14,546 nt of DNA, from assembly GCA_964574875.1 (NCBI GenBank), contig CAZNOX010000022.1, positions 1-14,546 on the forward strand, given 5' to 3'. The translations under genes and the position numbers were made by a program. Below are positions 8,068 to 14,546 of the stretch, in pieces (within the stretch, counting starts at the first letter, position 1; each line of letters begins with the position of its first letter). The stretch is from DSCS01 sp035391585 (GTDB taxonomy: Bacteria > Macinerneyibacteriota > Macinerneyibacteria > Macinerneyibacteriales > DSCS01). The notes below the pieces were generated by a model that worked only from the letters and a program-made list of their open reading frames with translations, was not told the DNA's origin and did no database searches.

Positions 8068-9377
8068 GGCCTGCTTTCTTTTCGGATCCTTTCGGCCGCG
8101 CTCTCTGCCTCAGCAAGGATCTTTTCGGCATCCAGAGTGAAATACTCTCCCTTACGGTAGAGAAGCCTGCCCGATGCATAGACCTCTTCCACCTGTTCCC
8201 GGCCTGCCGTGTAGGCCAGATGGGAGACGGGATGGTAAAGGGGGCGCATGGCCGGAGCGGAGGTGTCGATGACGATAAAATCGGCGAATTTCCCCATCTC
8301 CAGGCTTCCCGTGATGTCGTCCATCCCCAGGGCGCGGGCCCCGTTGATGGTGGCCATCTCCAGGGCTTCATAGGCCGGGACGAGTTCAGGGTCTTCCTGA
8401 AGGCCTTTGGACAGCAGGGCCGCCAGGCGGATCTCCCGGAAGAGGTCCAGGCTGTTGTTACTGGCAGCGCCGTCTGTTCCCAGGGCCACGGTGAGGCCGT
8501 GTTTCAGCATGAGATGGAGAGGCGCCGTTCCGCTTCCCAGCTTCAGGTTGCTCGTGGGATTGTGCGCGACCTTGACTTTCCGGTGATGGAAGATGTCCAT
8601 ATCCTCTTCACTGATCCAGACGCAGTGGGCCGCCACCACATGGGAGTCCAGCACCCCCATCCGGTCCAGGTATCCGACGATGCTCTCCTCTTTTTTCTTC
8701 TCTTTGATGAGGTCCGCCTCTTTTCTGGTCTCAGCCACGTGGATGTGAAACGGCACGTGATGCTTTTCCGAAAGGTGATAGGCTTTCTTCAACAGATCGG
8801 ATGAGCAGGTGTAGGGGGCATGGGCGCAGATGGAGATCCGCACCTGATCGTCTTCTTCCCACTTCTCTGCCAGGGCGGTGAGTTTTTCGATCCCCTCCTG
8901 GGGTGTCTTGGCCTCGGGCGTGGGGAAGTCGATGAGCCCCTGTCCCAGGAGAGCCCGCATTCCGCTCTCTTTCACGGCGTGGGCCAGCACATCCTGGAAA
9001 AAGTACATGTCATTAAAGGCTGTGGTCCCCGAGGCGATCATCTCCAGGATCCCCAGGAGGCCTCCCCGGCGGATAAACTCGGGATCGATCATCTTGTTTT
9101 CCATGGGCCAGATATAGTCGCCCAGCCATTTATCCAGAGGCAGGTCGTCGGCCAGGCCCCGGAAAAGCACCATGGGGGTATGGGTATGGGCATTGATGAG
9201 CCCGGGCATGACGATCTTTCCCTCCAGGTCCCGCATGGGCTCTCTGGGATACATCTCTTTCAAGGTCTTCTCATCTCCCACATCGGCGATCTTCCCCTCT
9301 TTGATGAGGAGGGCTCCGGGAGAGTAGATATTCTTCTCTTCGTCCATGGTCACGATGGTCCCGTTATACAAAAGCAT
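8064..9377 (-). CDS. mtaD: Amidohydrolase, MTA/SAH (adenosyl-nucleoside) deaminase type
   Basis: This is a cytosolic metal-dependent deaminase of the amidohydrolase superfamily. Relatives convert S-adenosylhomocysteine, 5'-methylthioadenosine or 5'-deoxyadenosine to the inosyl product. In the 437 residues the metal and catalytic set is complete: HTH (His64, His66), HAPYT (His186), HVAE (His213, Glu216), AHCV (His251) and GTDGAASNN (Asp302). The start is set at the ATG giving MLLYNGTIVTMDEE, the normal family N terminus. It has a strong GGAGGTGA a few bases upstream and overlaps the preceding stop as TGATG. The frame stays open 80 codons further upstream, but that stretch is Cys/Pro-rich and unlike the family. 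Guanine deaminase and s-triazine hydrolases are close relatives, so the exact substrate is inferred. Confidence 0.92.
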   Translation of the reverse strand: MLLYNGTIVTMDEEKNIYSPGALLIKEGKIADVGDEKTLKEMYPREPMRDLEGKIVMPGLINAHTHTPMVLFRGLADDLPLDKWLGDYIWPMENKMIDPEFIRRGGLLGILEMIASGTTAFNDMYFFQDVLAHAVKESGMRALLGQGLIDFPTPEAKTPQEGIEKLTALAEKWEEDDQVRISICAHAPYTCSSDLLKKAYHLSEKHHVPFHIHVAETRKEADLIKEKKKEESIVGYLDRMGVLDSHVVAAHCVWISEEDMDIFHHRKVKVAHNPTSNLKLGSGTAPLHLMLKHGLTVALGTDGAASNNSLDLFREIRLAALLSKGLQEDPELVPAYEALEMATINGARALGMDDITGSLEMGKFADFIVIDTSAPAMRPLYHPVSHLAYTAGREQVEEVYASGRLLYRKGEYFTLDAEKILAEAESAAERIRKESRP

Positions 9378-9673
9378 CAGGTCACCTCCGTTTTGATCTT
9401 TTTGGTGATATGATAGACTGATAAGGCCAGGATCAGGTTGATAACAGCAGCGATCCCCGCCAGGACAAGAAGCGGGGGCAGAAGGGCTATGGCATGTTCG
9501 GGCGAGACATGCAGGATCTTTGGCAATAACGCCGTAAACTTCTTCACCATGACCCACGTCCCCCCCAGGACAGCACCGAAGGTCACAAGGCCGTAGGCAT
9601 ACTCTCCGTAACACCAATGGAGAGCTCCGGGGATGAGAATGTGGAGGAGAAGAAGGCGGTCGCTTTTATCCAT
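9377..9673 (-). CDS. Small membrane protein of unknown function
   Basis: I do not recognise this 98-residue protein. It begins MDKSDRLLLLHILIPGALHW and has an N-terminal hydrophobic region (about 7-40, broken by a CYGEYAYG turn), a short polar middle with HVSPEH, a long hydrophobic segment rich in Leu, Ala and Val (about 58-88), and a basic end, YHITKKIKTEV. Two or three transmembrane helices fit. It starts inside the end of the pyrophosphatase gene (eight-base overlap) and its TGA shares a base with the deaminase ATG. That placement and the long coherent hydrophobic frame argue that it is translated. The open frame runs 29 codons further upstream inside the pyrophosphatase gene, but that part is an out-of-frame shadow. 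No ribosome-binding site is clear, so coupling is likely. Confidence 0.72.
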   Translation of the reverse strand: MDKSDRLLLLHILIPGALHWCYGEYAYGLVTFGAVLGGTWVMVKKFTALLPKILHVSPEHAIALLPPLLVLAGIAAVINLILALSVYHITKKIKTEVT

Positions 9674-11321
9674 ATTTTTTGACCAGTTCCATGAGGTAAG
9701 GGACCAGCTGTTTTTTACGCGACAGGATCCCCTTGAGAGAATAGACGCCCTCTTCGGCATACGGATAGCCGATCATATCTGTGAGCAGCGGGTCTCCTGC
9801 GATGATGAGATAGCTGTTCAAAGCGACGATATCGGTGACCATGAGAGCGCAGAAAAGCAACCCTTCCCTCTGCCGCCGTTCTTCCAGGCGGCGCTGCATC
9901 TCTTCCTTGCGCCGGAGAAGGTTCGGGGTGGAGATCACTTCTGCCTGGCTCACCGAAAAACGGATCTCCCCCGCCTGGTAATGTTTGAGATCGGCATCGA
10001 GGATCTCGTCACAGCTGCGTCCTTCCAGGCGTGAAGAGGCCTTCATGATCTCCCGGCCGAAGGCGTCCACAGAGAGGCCGCTGATCTTCGCCAGGGCTGC
10101 GGCTGCCGTGCGGTCTTCTTCCGTAGTGGTGGCCGACTGGAGGATGACCGTGTCCGAAAGGATCCCGGCCAGCAGCAGACCCGCGGTCTTCCCGTCAAGA
10201 GGGACCTCGTCCTGGAAGAATCGCGAAGCGATGAGTGTGGCTGTGGCCCCCACAGGCCTGTTGATAAAGGTAATGGGATCGTCAGTATGCATATTGCCCA
10301 GACGGTGGTGGTCGATGATCTCCCGGATCCGGTAGTGCTCTGCTCCTTCCACAGCCTGGCCCGATTCATTATGATCCACGAGGATCAGTTCGATATGGGG
10401 GTCTCTGAGGATATCCCCCTGGGAAAGAACCCCGATGAGACGGTTTTTATCGTCCACCACCGGAAGACAGCGGGAAACGGACTTGTTGAGCCGCTCTTTG
10501 ATCTTCCGGATGGGGTCGCGCATCTTCACCGGTTCCAGGGTAAAGTCGGCGGCCTTCTCCACAGGAGAAGAGTACATGGCCAGCCATGAGGTCCGCGCTG
10601 TCCCGTAGGGAGAGACGAGGACCGACACTTTGTTTTTGCGCGCCTCGTCCACAAGATCGGCGTCCAGCGCTTTCCCCCCGGTAATGATGAGGATACGCAC
10701 GCCCCGCTCGATGGAGAGGGCCTGGATGTCACGGCGGTTTCCCACGATGACCACGGCCTCATCCGCCTTCTCCTTGTCCAGAAAGGTGCTGAAGGCCTCC
10801 TTTTCCATGGCGGCCACAAGCATGCGGGACTCAAAGAGGTCCTCCTGCTCGCCTTTCAGGACCACTTCAGCCTGAAGAGCTTCAGCCAGGTAATTCAGGC
10901 TTGTGGGGATCTTTGTGATCCGTTCAGGAGTGATATACTGCATCATGTTCCGGGCAAAGGCGTTATAATGGAGCGCTCCCTTATAGGCCCCGTCGGAACC
11001 CACCACAGGGAGCATCTTGTGCCCGGTCTTTTCAAGCTCCTGTAACGCTTCCCAGAGAGAGGTGTCATCGCCCAGGGTATCGGCAGGAGCCGTCATATAA
11101 AATTCCACTTTTGGAATAAGGTCGTTGATGAATTCCGGAGCCGGGAGTGCAAGCTTGTTCAGAATATACTCTGTCTGGGGATTGAGCTTCCCGGCGCGGG
11201 CCGGGAGAAAAACCCCCTCTTCGGTCCGGCTCTTGAAGACGGCATAGGCCATGGCCGAAACCACAGAATCGGTGTCCGGGTTCCTGTGCCCGATGATATA
11301 GGTCACTTTCCCGCGGGTCAT
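9666..11321 (-). CDS. ppaC: CBS/DRTGG-regulated manganese-dependent inorganic pyrophosphatase (family II)
   Basis: This cytosolic DHH-family enzyme hydrolyses pyrophosphate to phosphate and pulls biosynthetic reactions forward. In the 551 residues the metal-site motifs are GHRNPDTDS (11-19; His12, Asp16, Asp18), DHN (316-318) and DHH (337-339), followed by GATATLIA (358-365) and Asp390. The substrate-binding SRKKQ sits near the C terminus (534-538). Between the first and second motifs lies a roughly 240-residue insert: a CBS domain from about 74, a DRTGG-like domain (about 140-245, with ITGG) and a second CBS domain ending near 305. Such enzymes are known to respond to adenine nucleotides. 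The chosen ATG has AGGAGGAGG directly before it and overlaps the tyrS stop as ATGA. An earlier in-frame GTG 20 codons upstream lacks a good site. Confidence 0.95.
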   Translation of the reverse strand: MTRGKVTYIIGHRNPDTDSVVSAMAYAVFKSRTEEGVFLPARAGKLNPQTEYILNKLALPAPEFINDLIPKVEFYMTAPADTLGDDTSLWEALQELEKTGHKMLPVVGSDGAYKGALHYNAFARNMMQYITPERITKIPTSLNYLAEALQAEVVLKGEQEDLFESRMLVAAMEKEAFSTFLDKEKADEAVVIVGNRRDIQALSIERGVRILIITGGKALDADLVDEARKNKVSVLVSPYGTARTSWLAMYSSPVEKAADFTLEPVKMRDPIRKIKERLNKSVSRCLPVVDDKNRLIGVLSQGDILRDPHIELILVDHNESGQAVEGAEHYRIREIIDHHRLGNMHTDDPITFINRPVGATATLIASRFFQDEVPLDGKTAGLLLAGILSDTVILQSATTTEEDRTAAAALAKISGLSVDAFGREIMKASSRLEGRSCDEILDADLKHYQAGEIRFSVSQAEVISTPNLLRRKEEMQRRLEERRQREGLLFCALMVTDIVALNSYLIIAGDPLLTDMIGYPYAEEGVYSLKGILSRKKQLVPYLMELVKKYG

Positions 11322-12562
11322 CCTCCTCCTGACGTCAAGACCACTTTGAAAAAGGTCTTTTTCCCCATCTTGATAAGACACTCTCTGTTGTCGTCAAAAC
11401 AGGCCGCTGTCACGGCCATGGCAAAGTCACTGATTTTTTCTCCGTTGAAACTGACGCCCCCCTGTTTGATAAGCCTCTTGGCTTCTGACTTGGAGGGTGA
11501 AAAGCCGAGTTCTGCCAGAAACGACGCCGCATCCCAATTGCGCACTCTCAAGTCCTCTTCTGTGATCTCCGTTCCGGGAAGCGCCTCATTGCTGGCTCCG
11601 GCCCCGGCAAAGACAGCCTTGGTGGCTTCAAGGGCTTTCCGGGCTTCCTCTTCTCCGTGGGTGATCACAGTGGCTTCATAAGCCAGACGCTCCTTGGCAT
11701 CGTTGATCCTGGAATCCGTCCACTCTTCCATCTCAGCGATCTCGTCCAGAGGAAGGAAGGTGAAGAGTTTGAGCAGCTTGATGACCTGGCTGTCCTCCAC
11801 ATTGCGCCAGAACTGGAAGAATTCGTAGGGAGAGAGCTTTTCAGCTGAAAGCCAGACAGCGCCTTTTTCGGTCTTGCCCATCTTCTTGCCGTCCGCTGTG
11901 GTGAGGAGCGGATAAGTAAAGGCGTGCACCTCTTTTCCTTCAAGACGCCGGACAAGGTCTTCACCGGCAAGGATATTCCCCCACTGGTCGTTTCCGCCCA
12001 TCTGCAGCAGGCAGCCGTGGGAGCGGTAGAGGGTGAGGAAGTCGAAGGCCTGGAGGATCTGGTAGTTGAACTCGATGAAAGAGAGTCCCCGTTCCAGGCG
12101 CTGTTTATAAGCTTCGGCGGCGAGCATCCGGTTGACGCTGAAATGGCGGCCGATCTCACGCAGAAACTCAATATAGTTGAGGGGAAGGAGCCATCGGGCA
12201 TTATCCAGAACCAGGCTTTTTCCCCCTTCGAGATCCAGGTAGCGGCCGATCTGGCGCTTCATGGCCTCTTTGTTGGCTTCGATCGTTTCGGCGGTGATCA
12301 TCTGACGCATCTCCGTCTTGCCGCTGGGGTCTCCGATCATGGCCGTTCCCCCGCCTAAAAGAGCAATGGGTTTATGCCCGGCGCGCTCCATATGCATAAG
12401 CGCCATAATGGGAAGAAGATGGCCCACATGAAGCGATTCCCCGGTGGGGTCGAACCCGGTATAACAGACACGGGGTTCGTTTAAAAGCGCTTTGACAGCA
12501 TCATCATCGGTCACATTTTCAATAAAGCCCCGTGCTTTGAGCGTATCATAAACATTCTGCAT
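11318..12562 (-). CDS. tyrS: Tyrosyl-tRNA synthetase
   Basis: This is a cytosolic class I synthetase that charges tRNA-Tyr, releasing AMP and pyrophosphate. The 414 residues contain the HIGH-class motif as HVGH (45-48) within the TGFDPTGESLHVGHL region, a tyrosine-pocket segment with GGNDQWGNI (about 189-197), and the KMSKS-class loop as KMGKT (227-231). A C-terminal S4-like RNA-binding domain (about 345-410, with LAELGFSPSKSEAKRLI) completes the usual bacterial architecture. Two ATG codons are adjacent; the second is chosen because GAGGTGAT ends directly against the first and leaves better spacing for the second. The difference is one residue. It is the first gene of the overlapping operon and has its own promoter. 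The leader looks too short for a T-box. Confidence 0.97.
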   Translation of the reverse strand: MQNVYDTLKARGFIENVTDDDAVKALLNEPRVCYTGFDPTGESLHVGHLLPIMALMHMERAGHKPIALLGGGTAMIGDPSGKTEMRQMITAETIEANKEAMKRQIGRYLDLEGGKSLVLDNARWLLPLNYIEFLREIGRHFSVNRMLAAEAYKQRLERGLSFIEFNYQILQAFDFLTLYRSHGCLLQMGGNDQWGNILAGEDLVRRLEGKEVHAFTYPLLTTADGKKMGKTEKGAVWLSAEKLSPYEFFQFWRNVEDSQVIKLLKLFTFLPLDEIAEMEEWTDSRINDAKERLAYEATVITHGEEEARKALEATKAVFAGAGASNEALPGTEITEEDLRVRNWDAASFLAELGFSPSKSEAKRLIKQGGVSFNGEKISDFAMAVTAACFDDNRECLIKMGKKTFFKVVLTSGGG

Positions 12563-12588
12563 CATATCACCTCGCTGATTATGCCCTT

Positions 12589-12616
12589 ATTGTAAATACA
12601 GGGTGGGTAAAGTCAA
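12589..12616 (-). promoter_or_regulatory. Sigma70-type promoter for the tyrS operon
   Basis: On the minus strand, TTGACT (12611-12616) is followed by a 16-base spacer and TACAAT (12589-12594); each box is one mismatch from consensus. Transcription would start near 12582, giving a leader of about 20 bases before tyrS. That is too short for a T-box or other riboswitch. A second TTGACTTT lies 17 bases further upstream (12628-12633 for its TTGACT core) without a matching -10 box. It could be a regulator half-site or chance. Confidence 0.75.
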
Positions 12617-12652
12617 GGATTTAGAAAAGTCAAGCGCCTGCTGCGCCGAGGA

Positions 12653-13633
12653 TTACTCTTTGCCCCAGATCCGTGTGTTCAGGTTAAAATCCTCCACAAT
12701 TCCGATGACCAGTTTCAAAATCTCATAATAGGATTCCAGCGGAGCCGTATCCAGAAGAGAACGGCCCATGGAGGGCTCAAAGAGGTCCTTTGTCTGGGTC
12801 AGCGCTACAAACATGCTGTTGTCCAGAAAGGAGATGTACACAGGCTTTCCCGTCTTCTGACGAAAGGACAGGATCCGTTCCATGAGGTCAGGCGTCAGGA
12901 TGTAGCGGGATTCCACCTGGTCCTGTCCGTAGACCACAAACTCCTTTTCAAAATCGACATTTTCCAGCTTGATGAGGTCTCCCCTCCCCTTATTCCACTT
13001 CTGCAGGGTATTTCCAAAGAGCGACCCGAAGATCTTTTCCGCCGTATCGGGAAGGACCAACGTCCGGGTCTTGAAGGGTTTGTTGAAATCGGCGATGATA
13101 AAGATCCCCCGGAAGATATCGTGCCACTGGGTGTGCCTGTTTCCTTTGCTGTCAGTGGTCTCTGTCTTGTACTGGGCCCTGATCTCCGAAAAATTGAGCT
13201 GTGTCTTCCCCACCATTCCCGAGACCATGTCTTCGCCCCGGTAGCGATCCGGTGTCCTGAGGAACAGGCCGCTGGCCATGAAGCGCGATTCGGGAATACA
13301 AAGGGCCGGGTTGTAGGAGAGCCCGGGATGAATGCGGTCGATAAGCCCCTTGATGATCTCGTTTTTATAAGCGTTTTTATACTCGCTGAGTGGTTTCTGC
13401 GCCAGGGCCACGGTGACTAATCCTCCGAGAAAGAAGAGGATCATGGGCGCCAGGAGCCATTTGACTTCCTGTTTTGTCAAAAACATGACAAGAAAGATCC
13501 CCCCGAAGATGAAAAGAGCGGTGAGGGGATTGAAATATTTCCGCTTGATGAAAAGGCGCTGTTCTTCGAGCCTTTCCAGGACGGGGGTGAGTGCCCCGTC
13601 CAGGAAAGGAGTCTTATTCTCTGTCTGTCCCAT
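12653..13633 (-). CDS. DUF3137-family membrane protein
   Basis: This 326-residue protein has an N-terminal amphipathic, charged stretch, two transmembrane helices (about 37-53 and 60-78), then a large soluble domain. The soluble part, with MVGKTQLNFSEIRAQYKTE, DIFRGIFIIADFNK and YILTPDLMERILSF, matches my memory of DUF3137 proteins. These are often encoded beside lemA and have no settled function. The soluble domain probably faces the cytoplasm, since the N-terminal segment is charged and lacks a signal peptide. Only two bases separate it from the lemA stop, and no clear ribosome-binding site precedes its ATG, which suggests coupled translation and a shared role with LemA at the membrane. Confidence is high for the gene and moderate for the family name. 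Confidence 0.85.
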   Translation of the reverse strand: MGQTENKTPFLDGALTPVLERLEEQRLFIKRKYFNPLTALFIFGGIFLVMFLTKQEVKWLLAPMILFFLGGLVTVALAQKPLSEYKNAYKNEIIKGLIDRIHPGLSYNPALCIPESRFMASGLFLRTPDRYRGEDMVSGMVGKTQLNFSEIRAQYKTETTDSKGNRHTQWHDIFRGIFIIADFNKPFKTRTLVLPDTAEKIFGSLFGNTLQKWNKGRGDLIKLENVDFEKEFVVYGQDQVESRYILTPDLMERILSFRQKTGKPVYISFLDNSMFVALTQTKDLFEPSMGRSLLDTAPLESYYEILKLVIGIVEDFNLNTRIWGKE

Positions 13634-13635
13634 GA

Positions 13636-14199
13636 TCAGCTGTTAAAGAGTTTTCCCACGTCGACGTTCTGTCGTTCTTCAGCAGGGATCACGAAGAGTT
13701 CACGCGGGGTAAAATGCTTCATGCCGGCGATGACACTGTTGGGAAAGATCTGAATCGCTGTATTGTATGTCGTGACAGCGGCATTGTATGCCCGGCGGGC
13801 TGCGGCGATCTGCTCCTCGATGTTGTTGAGCGACGCCTGGAGCTGCATGAAGTTCTCATTGGCTTTCAGCTGGGGATAATTTTCCACAGCCACCATAATG
13901 GAGCGCATGAGGCCTGTCATCTCCTGGTCCACTTTGGCCTGGGTATCCGGATCGCGGTTGGCCAGGGCTTTGGTGCGGAGTTCAGTGATCTTGGTGAGCG
14001 TCTCTTTTTCATGGGTCATGTAGGTCTTCACCGTGTTCACCAGGTTGGGAATCAGGTCGTAGCGTTTTTTCAGCATGGCATCAATGGACGCAAAGGCGTT
14101 ATCCACCATATTGCGTTTATGGATCAGCCCGTTATAGATGATGATGGGGATGATCACAAAGAAGAAGACAAGAAGGCCGATGAGGAGTAGTGCTGGCAT
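13636..14199 (-). CDS. lemA: LemA family protein
   Basis: LemA proteins are membrane-anchored helical bundles found across bacteria; their molecular role is poorly defined. The 187 residues start with one N-terminal membrane helix (about 3-22) and then NGLIHKRNMVDNAFASID and KKRYDLIPNLVNTVKTY, the highly conserved LemA signature. The remainder is long helices with heptad character (ENYPQLKANENFMQLQASL, EEQIAAARRAYN). The region ending FPNSVIAGMKHFTPRELF is also typical. The ATG has AAGGAG at good spacing. It sits between a probable outer-membrane protein gene (13 bases upstream) and the DUF3137 gene, a pairing seen in other genomes. Confidence 0.95.
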   Translation of the reverse strand: MPALLLIGLLVFFFVIIPIIIYNGLIHKRNMVDNAFASIDAMLKKRYDLIPNLVNTVKTYMTHEKETLTKITELRTKALANRDPDTQAKVDQEMTGLMRSIMVAVENYPQLKANENFMQLQASLNNIEEQIAAARRAYNAAVTTYNTAIQIFPNSVIAGMKHFTPRELFVIPAEERQNVDVGKLFNS

Positions 14200-14213
14200 A
14201 ATTTCTCCTTTTC

Positions 14214-14546
14214 TCAGAACTTGATCCCCACGTTGGCTGCAACACCCAGCCGCTGGGGCAGTTCATCCTGGTTCAGGGTAAAGCCGCTGTCACCGGAAGC
14301 CATCATGGCGGAAATATCGATATTGATCAGTGAAAAATCCAGCCCGAGGCCTGCCGTGTAGACAAGATCGGCATACTCCAGTTTGTCCCCGAGGTCGGGG
14401 GTAAACATCACACCGCTCCGGAAACGGGCAAAAAGGAAGCGCGCTTCGGCTCCCAGGCCGATATTCCGGATGTCTGAATAGTCGCCGTCCACCTTGGTGA
14501 GGTCGGCATCGGCTGTGACCGTGAGGAAGGAGACAGGGTCATAGGC
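14214..14546 (-). CDS. C-terminal part of a probable outer-membrane beta-barrel protein (5' end outside window)
   Basis: The frame is open from the right edge, so only the last 110 residues are visible and the true start is outside. The sequence alternates polar and hydrophobic residues in strand-like segments separated by short turns: FLTVTADADLTKV, NIGLGAEARFLF, ARFRSGVMFT, LVYTAGLGLDF, LINIDISAMMAS, QRLGVAANVGIKF. It ends in Phe after an alternating strand, the usual beta-barrel assembly signal. The style resembles TraF-like/UPF0164-like outer-membrane proteins of diderm bacteria, but I cannot assign a family firmly. An internal GTG at 14490-14492 is not the start, because the strand pattern continues upstream of it. 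lemA follows after 13 bases. Confidence 0.75.
   Translation of the reverse strand, partial: AYDPVSFLTVTADADLTKVDGDYSDIRNIGLGAEARFLFARFRSGVMFTPDLGDKLEYADLVYTAGLGLDFSLINIDISAMMASGDSGFTLNQDELPQRLGVAANVGIKF

Noticed and set aside
9378..9617. 80-codon N-terminal extension of the deaminase frame
   Set aside because: It is Cys/Pro-rich, unlike amidohydrolase N termini, and overlaps the 98-residue membrane protein. The internal ATG has a strong ribosome-binding site and gives the normal family start.
11322..11381. 20-codon N-terminal extension of the pyrophosphatase from a GTG
   Set aside because: It lies inside tyrS and has no good ribosome-binding site. The ATG at 11319-11321 follows AGGAGGAGG and starts just before the first beta-strand, as in the family.
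12634..12646. Possible terminator hairpin after the DUF3137 gene
   Set aside because: Only a four-base GCGC stem with a five-base loop forms, and the following bases are not a proper T tract. It is also close to the tyrS promoter.
12566..12652. T-box or cobalamin riboswitch ahead of the tyrS operon
   Set aside because: The predicted leader after the promoter is only about 20 bases, too short for either element, and no T-box or B12-box sequence was seen.
1..14546. Mobile elements, phage genes or a CRISPR array
   Set aside because: No transposase, integrase, terminal inverted repeats, regular direct-repeat array or abrupt compositional break was found; the tRNA-Leu has no integrase or repeated 3' end nearby.

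Overview
The window is a gene-dense stretch of a bacterial chromosome. Every complete gene lies on the minus strand, so transcription runs from high to low coordinates. Base composition is moderately G+C-rich by eye. Two clues point to a diderm (Gram-negative-type) anaerobe: the right edge holds the end of a probable outer-membrane beta-barrel ending in Phe, and the pyrophosphatase is the CBS/DRTGG-regulated family II type common in anaerobes. I cannot name the phylum from this sequence. I see no IS element, phage gene, CRISPR array or other mark of horizontal transfer.

Layout in transcription order. (1) 14546-12653: 3' end of a probable outer-membrane protein, then lemA and a DUF3137 membrane protein, closely packed. 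(2) 12633-5506: a good sigma70-type promoter, then tyrS, a CBS-DRTGG family II inorganic pyrophosphatase, a 98-residue membrane protein of unknown function, an MTA/SAH-type deaminase, and a three-gene BtuF-BtuD-BtuC-like importer for cobalamin or another metal chelate. Each of the six junctions among these seven genes overlaps by 1 to 11 bases, so they probably form one translationally coupled operon. (3) 5465-98: a near-consensus promoter, tRNA-Leu(UAG), then tig, clpP, clpX, engB and purA, closed by a Rho-independent terminator at 45-69. (4) 3-62: on the plus strand, a possible 3' end of a convergent membrane-protein gene.

Block 3 joins chaperone, protease, ribosome-assembly and purine-synthesis functions. 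It resembles the tig-clp-engB clusters of many bacteria, but no lon gene lies between clpX and engB. Block 2 joins tRNA charging to removal of the pyrophosphate it produces, then adds adenosyl-nucleoside salvage and probable vitamin B12 uptake, which can meet in the methyl cycle. Several starts were moved inward from the longest open frame on ribosome-binding-site and family evidence: tig, the deaminase, the 98-residue protein, the pyrophosphatase and tyrS.

This is mostly an ordinary housekeeping region. I found no convincing undescribed system. The points most worth a second look are the Lys/Ala/Thr-rich tail on trigger factor, the unknown membrane protein inside the overlapping operon, and the operon's combination of functions.
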